From Gammaproteobacteria bacterium (lineage in GTDB: Bacteria; Pseudomonadota; Gammaproteobacteria; Pseudomonadales; Cellvibrionaceae): a DNA stretch of 64,000 nucleotides. The position numbers and the translations under genes were made by a program. Each line of letters starts with the position of its first letter. The stretch's first letter is position 1. Below the pieces are notes generated by a model that did not search any database, was not told the origin of the DNA, and saw only the letters and a program-made list of their open reading frames with translations. Shown in pieces: positions 9,350-19,291 of this stretch. The stretch spans positions 248,001-312,000 of the forward strand of contig SEBV01000009.1 of the NCBI GenBank assembly GCA_004172865.1, in the 5' to 3' direction.

Positions 9350-10897
9350 ATGACTGACTCCAAAAAAGCTACTGTACTCATTATTCTGGATGGCTTCGGC
9401 CACTCGGAAAACACCAAATACAACGCAATCGCTGCCGCTCACAAGCCGGTTTTTGATAAGTTGTGGGCAAATAATCCCAAAAGCCTGATTGATACTTCAG
9501 GTTTGGCAGTTGGCCTGCCGGAAGGCCAAATGGGTAACAGCGAAGTGGGCCATATGACGCTCGGCGCTGGCCGCGTGGTGTACCAAAGTTTCACGCGTGT
9601 GAACAAAGCAATTACCGATGGCGATTTTTTTACCAATCCGGTGTACGTGAAAGCAATCGATAGCGCTATTGCCAGCGGCAAAGCAGTGCACATTTTGGGT
9701 CTGCTATCCGAGGGCGGCGTACACAGCCATCAAGACCATATTTATGCCATGATTAGAATGGCAATTGGCCGCGGTGCTAAAGAAGTTTACTTGCACGCAT
9801 TTTTAGATGGCCGTGATTGCCCACCGCGTAGCGCGGAATCATCGCTACAAAAAGCGCAGGATTTATTTAAAGAATTAGGCACTGGTCGCGTTGCTTCTAT
9901 TGTCGGTCGCTACTTTGCGCTCGACCGTGATAACCGTTGGGATCGCGTTAAACAAGCTTACGATGTAATGGTCACCGGCGAAGCTGAATACGATGCAGTC
10001 ACTGCAGTCGATGCCTTAAAAACCGCTTACGCTCGCGGTGAAAACGATGAGTTCGTAAAAGCTACCTTGATCTGCGCAGAAGATGAAGAAGTCGCCACCA
10101 TTAACGACGGTGATTCTGTAATTTTTATGAACTTCCGCCCCGACCGTGCGCGCGAAATTACGCACGCATTGATCGACGAAAACTTCACTGGTTTTGAGCG
10201 CGAGCTGCATCCAGCAATTGCGCAATTTGTGCAAACTACGGAATACGCTTCCAGCATTAAAGCGCCTATCGCATTCCCGCCAGAAAATTTGGCGAACTCA
10301 TTCGGTGAATATCTTTCCGGTTTGGGTAAAACGCAATTGCGCATCGCCGAAACCGAAAAATATGCGCACGTGACTTTCTTTTTTAACAGCGGCAATGAAA
10401 CGGTTTACCCCGGTGAAGATCGTATTTTAGTTCCATCGCCACAAGTGGCTACTTACGATTTGCAACCAGAAATGAACGCGCCAATCGTCACTGACAAATT
10501 GGTAGAAGCGATTGAGTCTGGAAAATACGATGCAATTATTTGCAACTACGCTAACTGCGATATGGTCGGCCACTCCGGCATTATGGAAGCGGCAACAAAA
10601 GCAGTAGAAGCCATTGATATTTGTTTGGGCCGTGTATTGGCAGCCGTAGAAAAAGTGGGCGGCGAAGCTTTAATTACTGCAGACCACGGCAACGTGGAAG
10701 AAATGTTTGACGATGAAACCGGTCAAGCAAATACACAACATTCTACTCTGCCAGTGCCGCTTATTTTCTGCAGCACACGCAAAGCAAAAATTGCAGACGG
10801 CGGTTCATTGGCAGATGTAGCCACAACCATGTTGGCGTTAATGGGCATTCCGCAACCAGCAGAAATGACGGGTAGAAATTTGATTACTCTCGAATAG
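9350..10897 (+). CDS. gpmI: 2,3-bisphosphoglycerate-independent phosphoglycerate mutase
   Basis: The enzyme interconverts 3- and 2-phosphoglycerate in the cytosol during glycolysis and gluconeogenesis, using two manganese ions and a phosphoserine. The 515-residue length is normal for iPGM. It opens with [18 protein letters not shown], carries the nucleophile serine in [14 protein letters not shown], the [12 protein letters not shown] segment and the metal-binding [10 protein letters not shown] near the C-terminus. The ATG at 9350 is preferred over an upstream in-frame TTG because the family starts here and GAGAAG lies upstream. It heads the gpmI-envC-ctpA-yibQ order known from Pseudomonas. 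Confidence 0.97.
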   Translation: MTDSKKATVLIILDGFGHSENTKYNAIAAAHKPVFDKLWANNPKSLIDTSGLAVGLPEGQMGNSEVGHMTLGAGRVVYQSFTRVNKAITDGDFFTNPVYVKAIDSAIASGKAVHILGLLSEGGVHSHQDHIYAMIRMAIGRGAKEVYLHAFLDGRDCPPRSAESSLQKAQDLFKELGTGRVASIVGRYFALDRDNRWDRVKQAYDVMVTGEAEYDAVTAVDALKTAYARGENDEFVKATLICAEDEEVATINDGDSVIFMNFRPDRAREITHALIDENFTGFERELHPAIAQFVQTTEYASSIKAPIAFPPENLANSFGEYLSGLGKTQLRIAETEKYAHVTFFFNSGNETVYPGEDRILVPSPQVATYDLQPEMNAPIVTDKLVEAIESGKYDAIICNYANCDMVGHSGIMEAATKAVEAIDICLGRVLAAVEKVGGEALITADHGNVEEMFDDETGQANTQHSTLPVPLIFCSTRKAKIADGGSLADVATTMLALMGIPQPAEMTGRNLITLE

Positions 10898-10961
10898 CTT
10901 TGTTGAAATTTCGTAGCGCTAATATTAGTTTTTAATAAATTCATTCTTGTTTAATATCCGT

Positions 10962-11013
10962 CGTCATTCTCAGCTAGGCGCCCCCACTTGCAGGGATCCA
11001 GCTGAGGATGACG
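10962..11013. repeat. REP-like imperfect palindrome (GTCATTCTC type)
   Basis: Two 14-bp arms (CGTCATTCTCAGCT at 10962-10975 and AGCTGAGGATGACG at 11000-11013) pair with one G-U, enclosing about 24 bp. It lies between gpmI and envC. A relative with GTCATCCCT/AGGAATGAC ends is at 28220-28256. Such GTCATTCC-ended palindromes are common dispersed intergenic repeats in gammaproteobacteria. It may also stop gpmI transcripts. Confidence 0.6.
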
Positions 11014-11049
11014 ATTCCCAAATAAATTACTACTGATTAAACAAATCCT

Positions 11050-12204
11050 ATGAAAAAACTTTTGTGCTTAAGTTTTTTATCCATGCTGTTAGTTCTTCCG
11101 CCCGCTGCGATGAGCGATGAAAAAGCTGACATGGAAAAACTGCAAAAAGATATTGCAGACTTGCAAAAAGAATTAAAGAAAGTTCAGGGTGCGCGTACCA
11201 ATGTGCAACAGGAACTGCAAAAAAATGAAACGCAAATGGGTGATTTGCAAAAGAAAGTTGAAAAAATTCAACAGGAAATAAATAGCCAAAATAAACAGAT
11301 TGATGATCTAAATAAAGAGCGCACCGATTTGGAAAAAGCGCGAGCAAAGCAACAAGCCCAAGCCGCTGAGCAAGTACGTGCTGCTTATCAGCTTGGGCAG
11401 CAACCGCAGTTCAAAGTTTTTTTAAATCAGGAATCGCCTGAACGTATTTCCCGCATGATGAAATACCACAGTTATTTCATGGCGGCGCACGCCGAGAAAA
11501 TGAAAAAATATCTCGACACCATTGTGCAACTCAATGAACTCGAACCGCAAATCGCGCAGAAAACTGCCGAATTAAATGTCATCAAAGAAGAATTAGGCAA
11601 ACAACAGGCGAGCTTGCAAGAAGCACAAGCACAGCGTAAACAAACCCTGGTAAAAATTAACACGACCATCTCCAGCAAAGACAAAGCGCTGCAAGACATG
11701 TTGGAAGACCGCAAACAACTGCAGGCGCTTTTGCAAAAAGTTACGCGCGCAACCAACAGTCTTGCCGCAGCACCTAGTTATGTTCCGCTACCAAATGCGG
11801 GTGAAAAATTCAGTGGCCGCAAAGGCCGTTTGCCCTGGCCAACGCAGGGCCGAATTTCCCACGGTTTTGGTAGTAGCCAGGTTGAAGGCCAACTGCAATG
11901 GAACGGTGTTTTAATTGATGCTAACGCCGGGCAATCGGTGCAAGCTGTTCATTATGGCCGCGTAGTATTTGCGGATTATTTTCGCGGGCAGGGCCTGTTG
12001 GTCATTATCGATCACGGCGAAGGTTATTTAAGTTTGTACGCGCACAATCAACATCTGCTCAAAAAAGCAGGTGATGCGGTGAAAGCCGGCGAACCCATCG
12101 CCAGCGTTGGCAACACCGGCGGACAAAACGAAACGGGTTTGTATTTTGAAATTCGCTACCAGGGCAAGGCGATTAATCCGGCAGATTGGCTGGCGCGGGC
12201 GTAA
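11050..12204 (+). CDS. envC: Murein hydrolase activator EnvC (LytM-like)
   Basis: The 384-residue periplasmic protein should activate division amidases (AmiA/AmiB type) at the septum. It has a signal peptide (to about residue 22), a long heptad-rich coiled coil (about 25-230) full of K, E and Q, and a C-terminal LytM/M23 domain from about residue 260 (PWPTQGRISHGFG to INPADWL). The zinc-ligand positions are degenerate: WNGVLID stands where active M23 enzymes have HxGxD, and LYFEIR replaces the final His motif. This matches EnvC activators rather than active peptidases. The ctpA gene follows 68 bp downstream. Confidence 0.9.
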   Translation: MKKLLCLSFLSMLLVLPPAAMSDEKADMEKLQKDIADLQKELKKVQGARTNVQQELQKNETQMGDLQKKVEKIQQEINSQNKQIDDLNKERTDLEKARAKQQAQAAEQVRAAYQLGQQPQFKVFLNQESPERISRMMKYHSYFMAAHAEKMKKYLDTIVQLNELEPQIAQKTAELNVIKEELGKQQASLQEAQAQRKQTLVKINTTISSKDKALQDMLEDRKQLQALLQKVTRATNSLAAAPSYVPLPNAGEKFSGRKGRLPWPTQGRISHGFGSSQVEGQLQWNGVLIDANAGQSVQAVHYGRVVFADYFRGQGLLVIIDHGEGYLSLYAHNQHLLKKAGDAVKAGEPIASVGNTGGQNETGLYFEIRYQGKAINPADWLARA

Positions 12205-12272
12205 TTAACTGATTCTTCTGATGTATGCATTTTTGTAAGTTACCGGCGTTAACGCGCTTTTCGGAGATGTGA

Positions 12273-13694
12273 ATGTTGTGCCCTTCCAAACCAAACGCTA
12301 ATCAAAAAACCCGCATGTTTCTACTGCTGGGTTTGCTGGCGTTTGCCAATCTGGTTAGCGCGGCCGCGCCAGTGGAAAAGAAAAAACCGGCGCCCGCTGT
12401 TAACGAAGGCCTTTTACCGCTCGAAGAATTGCGCACTTTCACTCGCGCCTACGATCACGTACGCAACAGTTACGTGGAAGAAGTCAGCGATTCCAAAATG
12501 CTCGAATACGCGATTAAAGGTTTAATCTCCGAACTTGACCCGCATTCTGCCTATCTCGACAAAGAAGCCTACGCCGAGCTGCAAGCCACCACTAGCGGCG
12601 AATTTGGTGGCGTGGGTCTTGAAGTTGGTATGGATGAAGGCAGCATTAAAGTCATTACACCGCTGGACGGCTCACCATCGCAAAAAGTCGGCATCAAACC
12701 CGGCGATATTATTACTCGCATAGATGATCAGTCTATGAAAGGTAAAACGCTTACCGACGCATCCCGGTTGATGCGTGGTCCCAAAGATACGCCCATCAAA
12801 ATAAGTTTGCTGCGCAAAGGTGTGGATGACCCGATAGATGTAGTGGTGGTGCGCGATTTAATCCATGTGCAAAGCGTTATTGTTAAACCGATAGCGGATG
12901 AATATTTGTATGTTCGCGTCGCGCAATTTCAAACCAATACTGGGCGCGATTTCGTGGAAAGATTGCGCGAAAATCTTAAGCTATATCCCAAAACCAAAGG
13001 CTTGGTGTTAGATTTGCGCAATAATCCAGGCGGCGTTTTGCAAGCTTCAATCGACGTTGCGGACGCGTTTCTGGATAGCGGAATCGTGGTTTACACGCGC
13101 GGCAGAATGGAAAATAGCAGCGTCACTTACACCGCAACGCCGGGCGATATTACTGCTGGTTTGCCATTGGTAACCTTAATTAATAGCGGTTCTGCGTCCG
13201 CGTCCGAAATCGTTGCTGGCGCGCTGCAAGACCATAAACGCGCCATCATTATGGGTACGCGCAGCTTTGGTAAAGGCTCAGTGCAAACCGTTATTCCGAT
13301 TACTGAAGATCGCGCCATCAAACTCACTACCGCGCTCTACTACACGCCTAGCGGTCGCTCCATTCAGGCTAAAGGTATTGAACCCGATGTTCGTCTTGAG
13401 CGCATGAGTAGCGGCGTCGGCCAAAAAGCGCCCTTGGCGGAAGCCGACCTCGCGGGTCATATTACAAATCAGGATGGTCAGGAAGTGGGTAGCATCAGCC
13501 GTGAGCGCGAAGCGGTTATGGGTGATGACACGCTGAAAGACAATCAGGTTTTGGACGCAATTAATCTGCTTAAAGGCCTACATATTCTCGGGCAACCACC
13601 AAGCCTTGGCGATGAGCAACCCGGTAAACTCGTTGCTCCGCCTATAGCACCCAATATTGAAGTACGACCACCAGCACCTGAAAAATCCCAGTAA
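12273..13694 (+). CDS. ctpA: Carboxy-terminal processing protease (S41)
   Basis: The 473-residue exported serine protease should trim periplasmic substrates, including peptidoglycan-acting enzymes in related bacteria. A signal peptide or anchor lies at about 14-30. The S41 N-terminal helix region (YVEEVSDSKMLEYAIKGLI, LDPHSAYL) is followed by a PDZ domain (GGVGLEVG, KVGIKPGDIITRIDD) and the catalytic core with the serine in SGSASASEI and the lysine in SFGKGSVQ. A good GGAG site lies 6 nt before the ATG. Its stop overlaps the yibQ start by one base (TAATG), implying translational coupling. Confidence 0.95.
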   Translation: MLCPSKPNANQKTRMFLLLGLLAFANLVSAAAPVEKKKPAPAVNEGLLPLEELRTFTRAYDHVRNSYVEEVSDSKMLEYAIKGLISELDPHSAYLDKEAYAELQATTSGEFGGVGLEVGMDEGSIKVITPLDGSPSQKVGIKPGDIITRIDDQSMKGKTLTDASRLMRGPKDTPIKISLLRKGVDDPIDVVVVRDLIHVQSVIVKPIADEYLYVRVAQFQTNTGRDFVERLRENLKLYPKTKGLVLDLRNNPGGVLQASIDVADAFLDSGIVVYTRGRMENSSVTYTATPGDITAGLPLVTLINSGSASASEIVAGALQDHKRAIIMGTRSFGKGSVQTVIPITEDRAIKLTTALYYTPSGRSIQAKGIEPDVRLERMSSGVGQKAPLAEADLAGHITNQDGQEVGSISREREAVMGDDTLKDNQVLDAINLLKGLHILGQPPSLGDEQPGKLVAPPIAPNIEVRPPAPEKSQ

Positions 13695-14584
13695 TGCTGA
13701 AGTTGCACTACCTGTGGCTGATGTCCTTTATCAGTCTATGCAACTCTGCTAGCGCCGACAAAATCGGCGCACGCCTTGCCATTATTATTGATGATATCGG
13801 CTACAACCAATCCCAAAGTGAACGCGCCGCGCGACTGGATGGCGCTTTCACGCTCTCAATTCTGCCCTTCACCCCCCACGGTTTAAGCAGCGCAAAACTC
13901 GCTCATGATCATGGCAAAGAGCTAATGCTGCATCTGCCAATGAGTACGGTTAATAATCTTCCCTTAGGCAAAGGCGGTTTGATCAGTGGAATGGAGAAGT
14001 CGGCTTTTCTCAACACCTTTCAGCAAGATATTGGCAATATTCCGAATATTCGCGGCGTTAACAACCATATGGGCAGTCGGCTGACGCAAGAATCTGAGCC
14101 TATGCAATGGCTGATGGAAGCGCTTCATCCAAGCGGATTGTATTTTGTGGATAGCCGCACAAGCGCCAAAACCAAAGCTTTCGACATCGCCAACGAATAC
14201 CGCGTACCGAGTTTGAAACGGGATGTTTTTCTGGATGATGTAAATGAACGAGGAGCGATTGAAGTCCAACTTAACCGCGCGATTCAATTTGCAAAACTGC
14301 GCGGTGCAGCGGTCGCGATTGGTCATCCTTATCCAGCAACATTGGGCGTGCTTGAACGCATCGATGCCGTGTTAAAACAGCAAAATGTCACGCTGGTTCA
14401 CGCATCACAATTACTTGGCAAGCTTGTTGAGCTACCGAAATTAGCAGAAAAAGAAGCGTCAGGTATCCTCAATGAACCGGCATCTTGCCCGGTTCCAATT
14501 GTTAAAGATTTGTTTAATTGGCACACAAATGTTGAAAAAAGCGACAAAGCCAGTATGATATTCAACCTCGGTTTTGGTTATTAA
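13694..14584 (+). CDS. yibQ: Divergent polysaccharide deacetylase family protein (YibQ)
   Basis: The 296-residue product has a signal peptide (to about residue 21) and matches the YibQ/DUF610 branch of the polysaccharide deacetylase fold. It starts with LAIIIDDIGYNQSQSERAA, then has LMLHLPMST, GVNNHMGSRLT and AVAIGHPYPATL. This branch keeps the NodB-like fold, but its activity is not established, so a cell-wall role is inference from its position behind envC and ctpA. It starts within the ctpA stop codon. Confidence 0.85.
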   Translation: MLKLHYLWLMSFISLCNSASADKIGARLAIIIDDIGYNQSQSERAARLDGAFTLSILPFTPHGLSSAKLAHDHGKELMLHLPMSTVNNLPLGKGGLISGMEKSAFLNTFQQDIGNIPNIRGVNNHMGSRLTQESEPMQWLMEALHPSGLYFVDSRTSAKTKAFDIANEYRVPSLKRDVFLDDVNERGAIEVQLNRAIQFAKLRGAAVAIGHPYPATLGVLERIDAVLKQQNVTLVHASQLLGKLVELPKLAEKEASGILNEPASCPVPIVKDLFNWHTNVEKSDKASMIFNLGFGY

Positions 14585-14734
14585 CTAGTCTAGCGATAAT
14601 CTCAACTAAGTATATTCAGGAGTTTTGTTTAGTGTTTATAATCACCTTGGTTTAAGGCTGTTACGAACCTGAAAACATTGCAACCCTTAGGGAAAGTCGC
14701 TGAAAAGCATTACGTTATCAATGAGGAACAAAAA

Positions 14735-14959
14735 ATGGCTGTATTCAATCGTTCAGGCGAAGAAGGTTCAGTTCCGGATCGCAACGGTCGTTTCCTGCAA
14801 AAAGACGGCTACTGGTACTACTCCACTCGTGAAGGTGTAGATATTGGTCCGTTCGATAACCGCGACGACGCGGAAGTGGGAGTGGGTGAGTTTATTGATT
14901 TTATCTGTGCATCAGAACCAAAAATAGCCGATATCCTCAAACAATATCGCGCCGCTTAA
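14735..14959 (+). CDS. Small conserved protein, DUF6316-like
   Basis: A 74-residue soluble protein starts at an ATG with GAGGAACAAAAA upstream; an earlier in-frame start at 14678 lacks this support. The core FLQKDGYWYYSTREGVDIGPF, a W-Y-F/Y plus TREG plus GPF pattern, resembles small proteins annotated as DUF6316 in gammaproteobacteria. The C-terminal half is acidic and helical. No function is known. It stands alone, with its own terminator downstream. Confidence 0.75.
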   Translation: MAVFNRSGEEGSVPDRNGRFLQKDGYWYYSTREGVDIGPFDNRDDAEVGVGEFIDFICASEPKIADILKQYRAA

Positions 14960-14981
14960 TTAATTGGTGGTGATACAGAAT

Positions 14982-15010
14982 AAAAAAGGCGCTTACAAAG
15001 CGCCTTTTTT
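14982..15010. terminator. Bidirectional terminator between the DUF6316-like gene and hisF
   Basis: A stem of 12 bp (AAAAAAGGCGCT and AGCGCCTTTTTT) closes a 5-nt loop, with A and T tracts on both sides. It serves the convergent plus-strand small gene and the minus-strand his operon. Confidence 0.88.
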
Positions 15011-15027
15011 TACGAGCAAATTTTACG

Positions 15028-15801
15028 TTAAAGCCGAACTTCAATTCCCTGGGCCTGCATATAGGCTTTCGCTTGCGGCACAGTAAATTCGCGGAAGTGG
15101 AAAATGCTTGCGGCCAACACAGCATCGGCACGACCTTGAATTACACCGTTGACCAAATCCTGCAAATTACCGACACCGCCTGAAGCGATTACCGGTACAG
15201 GAACCGCATCGCTAATCGCGCGGGTTACGCCCAAGTCATAACCTTTCTTGGTGCCATCGCCGTCCATACTCGTCAGCAAAATTTCGCCCGCACCGTATTC
15301 CGCCATACGAATCGCCCATTCAACGGCGTTAATGCCCGTGGGTTTGCGGCCACCGTGGGTGAAGATTTCCCAGCGAGGATCTTCGCCTTCCAAGCTGACT
15401 TTTTTAGCATCTATAGCGACAACAATACATTGCGCACCAAACCGGTCAGACGCTGCTTTTACGAAATCAGGATTGAATACCGCCGCTGAATTAATCCCCA
15501 CCTTATCCGCACCCGCATTAAGCATGGTGCGAATATCATCCACGTTACGAATCCCGCCGCCGACAGTGAGCGGAATAAACACTTCACTCGCAATTTTTTC
15601 GACCGTATGAACTGTAGTCGCGCGGCCTTCATGGGTTGCGGTGATGTCCAAAAAGGTAATTTCATCCGCACCTTCCTGATTGTAGCGCTTGGCAATTTCC
15701 ACTGGATCACCCGCATCGCGGATATCCAAAAATTGCACACCTTTTACGACGCGACCATTGTCCACGTCGAGGCAGGGAATAATTCGTTTCGCGAGAGCCA
15801 T
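15028..15801 (-). CDS. hisF: Imidazole glycerol phosphate synthase cyclase subunit HisF
   Basis: With HisH this subunit converts PRFAR and ammonia to imidazole glycerol phosphate and AICAR in histidine synthesis. The 257-residue (beta/alpha)8 barrel is full length, with the catalytic aspartate in [13 protein letters not shown], the second in [14 protein letters not shown], and the phosphate-binding [13 protein letters not shown]. It is the last gene of the minus-strand his operon and is separated from hisA by an esterase gene. Confidence 0.97.
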   Translation of the reverse strand: MALAKRIIPCLDVDNGRVVKGVQFLDIRDAGDPVEIAKRYNQEGADEITFLDITATHEGRATTVHTVEKIASEVFIPLTVGGGIRNVDDIRTMLNAGADKVGINSAAVFNPDFVKAASDRFGAQCIVVAIDAKKVSLEGEDPRWEIFTHGGRKPTGINAVEWAIRMAEYGAGEILLTSMDGDGTKKGYDLGVTRAISDAVPVPVIASGGVGNLQDLVNGVIQGRADAVLAASIFHFREFTVPQAKAYMQAQGIEVRL

Positions 15802-15824
15802 AGTGATCGATCCAATAAAATCTA

Positions 15825-16706
15825 TTAGTGTTTCAGCGGTAAAGCCCAGAGTAAGCCTTGGGTTATAAAGGCTGGATAGCCCGACAAGTGCCCTTCATCT
15901 GAGATAGTATGGGTGGTGAGCTGCAATTGCGAATAATGTCGCGCCTGCAACTGCTTGTCTAACGCCAGCATATTTTTGACCATGCCATGTTCGGGATCAT
16001 CCTCTTCCGCACCTGTGGCCATAAAGACTTTTGCCTTCAAGTCTTTGTGTGTTTTTGCATATTCTGTTTCAAAACTAAACACGACGTTATTGCCATACCA
16101 CAAAGATGGGCTGCCAATTAAATAGTAATCAAATAAGTTCGGCTGGGTGAATAAAATGTAAGCGCCGAGCAAGCCTCCGTAAGAATGCCCGGCGTATATT
16201 TTTTTAGTCGAATCTACCGAATAATGGCTTAGTAAATAAGGCAACAGTTCTCGCGCGATAAACTGAACATAGAGATTCGCTTGTCCGGATTCTGCCTGCG
16301 CTTCTTTGGTATTAAATTTTTCATTGGGCGAAAAGGTTGGCGTAAAATCGCGCGAACGACTCTTGTTAATATCGTCGCCTTTTGAATAGGAAATACCAAC
16401 AATAATAGACTGCTCGTAGACCTGATTTCGCTCGCTCATCCGCCAATTAATACTGCTCACCAATGGAAATGCATAGTAGCCATCAGTTAACACAATCAAC
16501 GGAAACTTTTTAGCGGGATTATTGGCGTAGCTTTCGGGAAGTTTTACGTAAATCTCATAATCCCTACCATTAGCTTGCGCGTGAAAGTCGATGACTTCAG
16601 AGCGATCCAAGGTATAGGGACGATGGCTTTCCGGCGCCGCCAAAACTTCCAACGACAAAGCAAAAACAACCAATCCAGCAATTGTTAACCGAAAACACCG
16701 AAACAT
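15825..16706 (-). CDS. Secreted alpha/beta-hydrolase, esterase family (Fes/IroE-like fold)
   Basis: This 293-residue exported hydrolase has the esterase-D type architecture: [11 protein letters not shown] at the N-terminus, a nucleophile serine in [11 protein letters not shown], and a late acid/histidine region (GAEEDD, DEGHLSG). The signal peptide ([20 protein letters not shown]) supports the ATG at 16706, which has GGAG upstream; a TTG 33 bp earlier would bury the signal. The substrate is unknown: siderophore esters, acyl esters and carbohydrate esters are all compatible. It sits 23 bp from hisF and 47 bp from hisA on the same strand, so it is probably co-transcribed with histidine genes though unrelated to that pathway. 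Confidence 0.82.
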   Translation of the reverse strand: MFRCFRLTIAGLVVFALSLEVLAAPESHRPYTLDRSEVIDFHAQANGRDYEIYVKLPESYANNPAKKFPLIVLTDGYYAFPLVSSINWRMSERNQVYEQSIIVGISYSKGDDINKSRSRDFTPTFSPNEKFNTKEAQAESGQANLYVQFIARELLPYLLSHYSVDSTKKIYAGHSYGGLLGAYILFTQPNLFDYYLIGSPSLWYGNNVVFSFETEYAKTHKDLKAKVFMATGAEEDDPEHGMVKNMLALDKQLQARHYSQLQLTTHTISDEGHLSGYPAFITQGLLWALPLKH

Positions 16707-16753
16707 ATAACTCCATGTAAATTGCGCAAAAATGTCCAACTTAGCAGCTCAGA

Positions 16754-17485
16754 TTAATTCGCATCGCAATAAGCTTGCGCTTCGGCCATGGTCAGCGTGC
16801 CTTCATAAATTGCGCGGCCGGTGATTGCGCCGCAAATGCCTTTATGCGACTCGGCTTTGAGCGCGATTATATCTTGCATATTGGTGACGCCACCGGAGGC
16901 GATAATTGGGATGCTGGACGCCTGCGCCATGGCAACGGTCGCTTGTACATTTACGCCTTGCATCATGCCGTCGCGGGCGATGTCGGTGTAGACGATGCTG
17001 CTTACGCCGTCTTGTTCAAAACGTTTGGCGAGTTCGGAAGCCTGGATATTAGACACTTCTGCCCAACCATCGGTGGCAACCCAGCCGTCTTTCGCATCCA
17101 GTCCGACGATAATATGACCGGGGAATTGTTTGCACATGTCCGTCACGAATTGCGGCTCTTTTACAGCTTTAGTGCCGATAATCAAATACTGCACGCCCGC
17201 ATTGAGGTAGTACTCAATAGTTTCAGCACTGCGAATGCCGCCGCCGATTTGGATCGGCAAATTTGGGTAAGCTTTTGCGATTGCAGTTACAACGCCGCCG
17301 TTGATCGGCTTTCCTTCAAAGGCGCCATTCAAATCTACCAGATGCAAACGGCGGCAACCTTGTTCCACCCACTGTGCTGCCATAGCGACGGGGTCGTCGG
17401 AGAATACGGTTGAATCGTCCATCAAGCCCTGGCGTAAGCGTACACATTGGCCGTCTTTTAAATCAATGGCGGGGATAATTAGCAT
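16754..17485 (-). CDS. hisA: ProFAR isomerase HisA
   Basis: The enzyme isomerises ProFAR to PRFAR, the fourth step of histidine synthesis. The 243-residue barrel starts [17 protein letters not shown], with the catalytic aspartate in AIDL, and contains the second aspartate in [12 protein letters not shown] and the phosphate site [10 protein letters not shown]. The ATG at 17485 is chosen because the family begins here; upstream in-frame codons lie inside a structured intergenic repeat. Confidence 0.97.
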   Translation of the reverse strand: MLIIPAIDLKDGQCVRLRQGLMDDSTVFSDDPVAMAAQWVEQGCRRLHLVDLNGAFEGKPINGGVVTAIAKAYPNLPIQIGGGIRSAETIEYYLNAGVQYLIIGTKAVKEPQFVTDMCKQFPGHIIVGLDAKDGWVATDGWAEVSNIQASELAKRFEQDGVSSIVYTDIARDGMMQGVNVQATVAMAQASSIPIIASGGVTNMQDIIALKAESHKGICGAITGRAIYEGTLTMAEAQAYCDAN

Positions 17486-17536
17486 TAAACAATCTCTTAG
17501 TTCTGTTTGAGGTTGGGCAGGATTGGAGAGAAATTT

Positions 17537-17599
17537 CTGAGACCGTTTGCGGCGTATGCCGCGTTCGAGCCCCATGGATGGGTTTACGGCGAGTCTCAG
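17537..17599. repeat. Structured intergenic repeat, copy 1 (outer stem plus two hairpins)
   Basis: Between hisH and hisA an outer 7-bp stem (CTGAGAC at 17537-17543 and GTCTCAG at 17593-17599) encloses a GCGGC-GTAT-GCCGC hairpin (17549-17562) and a CCCA-TGGA-TGGG hairpin (17571-17582). The spacer TTTACGGCGA follows the second hairpin. A second element at 55494-55560 has the same layout and shared GAGCC, GGATG and CACGGCGAG/TACGGCGAG segments but different, still complementary, stem sequences. This is a dispersed repeat or a structured RNA element; it is not a tRNA. Confidence 0.65.
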
Positions 17600-17625
17600 G
17601 GTTTCTGTTCAATCTAGGTTTTGGC

Positions 17626-18291
17626 TTAGGCCTTACCATCCCACTGTAAAAAATTCTTGAGCAATTGCAGGCCTGCAGTGTGGCTTTTCTCAGGGTGGAA
17701 CTGCACGGCGAAAAGATTGCCGCGTGTTAGCGCTGCGTGAAACTGCACGCCGTAGTCGCAAGATGCAGCGACTTGGCTGGCATCGTCGGCTAAAATATAA
17801 AAACTATGCACAAAATAGAAACGGCTATCTTGTGCAATATCAGCCCACAGTGGGTGATTATTGTGGTGAACCTGATTCCAGCCCATATGCGGCACTTTTA
17901 AGGAATCACCGTTAGCATCTCTATGATGATCACCGAAAAAACGCACTTTGCCCGACAGAACTCCAATGCAATCCACGCCGTTGTTTTCTTCGCTGTGATC
18001 CATCAAGGCTTGCATGCCGACGCAAATTCCCAATACCGGTTTACCAGTCGCAATTTGTTCGCGCAGCAATGTATCAAAACCGAGGCGTTTGATTTCCGCC
18101 ATGCAATCGCGAATTGCGCCTACACCGGGAAATATCACGCGACTTGCAGCGGCAACCACGGCAGGATCGGAAGTCACAACAACGGTTTGCTCAGGTGCGA
18201 CATGCTCAAGCGCGCTCGCAACCGAATGTAGGTTTCCCATGCCGTAATCGATAACGGCAACTGTCTCGCTTTTACTAACAACCTGGGTCAT
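17626..18291 (-). CDS. hisH: Imidazole glycerol phosphate synthase glutaminase subunit HisH
   Basis: This class I glutamine amidotransferase supplies ammonia to HisF. The 221-residue protein has the oxyanion region [12 protein letters not shown], the nucleophile cysteine in [10 protein letters not shown] and the His/Glu pair in VQFHPEKSH. About ten extra residues precede the usual start; the ATG at 18291 follows the hisB stop by three bases, which argues for coupled translation and supports that start. Confidence 0.96.
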   Translation of the reverse strand: MTQVVSKSETVAVIDYGMGNLHSVASALEHVAPEQTVVVTSDPAVVAAASRVIFPGVGAIRDCMAEIKRLGFDTLLREQIATGKPVLGICVGMQALMDHSEENNGVDCIGVLSGKVRFFGDHHRDANGDSLKVPHMGWNQVHHNNHPLWADIAQDSRFYFVHSFYILADDASQVAASCDYGVQFHAALTRGNLFAVQFHPEKSHTAGLQLLKNFLQWDGKA

Positions 18292-18294
18292 TAC

Positions 18295-18906
18295 TTACAA
18301 ACTACCTTTTGTGGACGGCATTATGCCTTCCATACGCGGATCAAGTTCGAGCGCCATACGCAGGGCGCGACCAAAAGCTTTGAACACGGTTTCGATTTGG
18401 TGATGGGCATTGTGGCCGCGCAAATTGTCCACGTGCAGGGTTACGCCAGCGTGATTCACAAAGCCCTGGAAGAATTCCCAAAACAACTCCACATCGAATT
18501 GGCCAACGCGTTTTTGGGTAAAAGGGATTTGCATGACCAAACCTGGGCGACCAGAAAAATCGATCACTACGCGCGACAAAGCTTCATCCAGCGGAACATA
18601 GGCATGGCCGTAGCGGCGAATGCCTTTCTTATCGCCGACCGCTTTGGCAATGGCTTGGCCGATGGTGATGCCGATATCTTCCACCGAATGGTGATCGTCA
18701 ATGTGAGTATCGCCATCGCAAGTGACGTCGAGATCGATCATGCCGTGGCGGGCGATCTGATCCATCATGTGCTCTAGAAAGGGCACGCCGGTGTTGAACA
18801 CGCCTTTACCAGCGCCATCGAGATTGAGGCTCACGCTGATTTTGGTTTCAAGGGTGTTGCGGGTTACCTGCGCAATACGTTGATTGCTGGCAATAGCGTC
18901 TGACAT
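18295..18906 (-). CDS. hisB: Imidazoleglycerol-phosphate dehydratase HisB (monofunctional)
   Basis: The enzyme dehydrates imidazole glycerol phosphate to imidazole acetol phosphate using manganese. The 203-residue length is that of the monofunctional form; the phosphatase half of the E. coli fusion is absent. Metal-binding motifs are [22 protein letters not shown] and [10 protein letters not shown]. The ATG at 18906 has GGAG six bases upstream; earlier TTG and ATG codons do not. It is the first gene of hisB-hisH-hisA-(esterase)-hisF. Confidence 0.96.
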   Translation of the reverse strand: MSDAIASNQRIAQVTRNTLETKISVSLNLDGAGKGVFNTGVPFLEHMMDQIARHGMIDLDVTCDGDTHIDDHHSVEDIGITIGQAIAKAVGDKKGIRRYGHAYVPLDEALSRVVIDFSGRPGLVMQIPFTQKRVGQFDVELFWEFFQGFVNHAGVTLHVDNLRGHNAHHQIETVFKAFGRALRMALELDPRMEGIMPSTKGSL

Positions 18907-19291
18907 CTGTGACTCCATCAAGCCGAGCGCGGGTGCTCAGGCAAAAGTGAGCGCGAATTATATCCTGAAGCGGCGTTTGATTCACAGTAAAGTGCGCGGT
19001 GGCGCTAATTTTTCCCGCAATACTTTAGTGAAGATGCGAATAAGAGTTAGCGTTTAGGTATCTCAATTCCATTCTGAGCTATGTTTTGTCGCTCAATTTT
19101 TCGCCTGCTTAGACCTATTTTTGGTTTTTGTCGCCCTGTCGCAAGAATATTCATTTTCCCGGTTTTAATATAAAAACTTGATATTAATACTCACTTGCGA
19201 ATGCGCGGCTATGAGTTATCGTTAAGCCATCGAACGACAGCGCAGGGCAATGGCCTTCCGCCACCAAGGCAAATAACAATTACTGCAACCA
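18907..19291. other. Divergent intergenic region upstream of hisB
   Basis: This 385-bp gap separates the his operon from the plus-strand hypothetical gene and must contain both promoters. I see AT-rich stretches around 19140-19190 but no strong palindrome, no leader peptide rich in histidine codons and no RNA gene. Confidence 0.4.

Noticed and set aside
11050-12204. Active M23 zinc endopeptidase
   Set aside because: The zinc-ligand positions are substituted, as in EnvC activators, so activity is not expected.
16707-16739. Upstream TTG start for the esterase in the his operon
   Set aside because: It would place eleven residues before the signal peptide; the ATG at 16706 has a GGAG site and gives a normal signal sequence.
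17537-17599. tRNA-like cloverleaf between hisH and hisA
   Set aside because: There is no T-loop, no anticodon arm of proper size and no CCA-type acceptor; the second copy at 55494-55560 with different stems identifies it as a repeat element.
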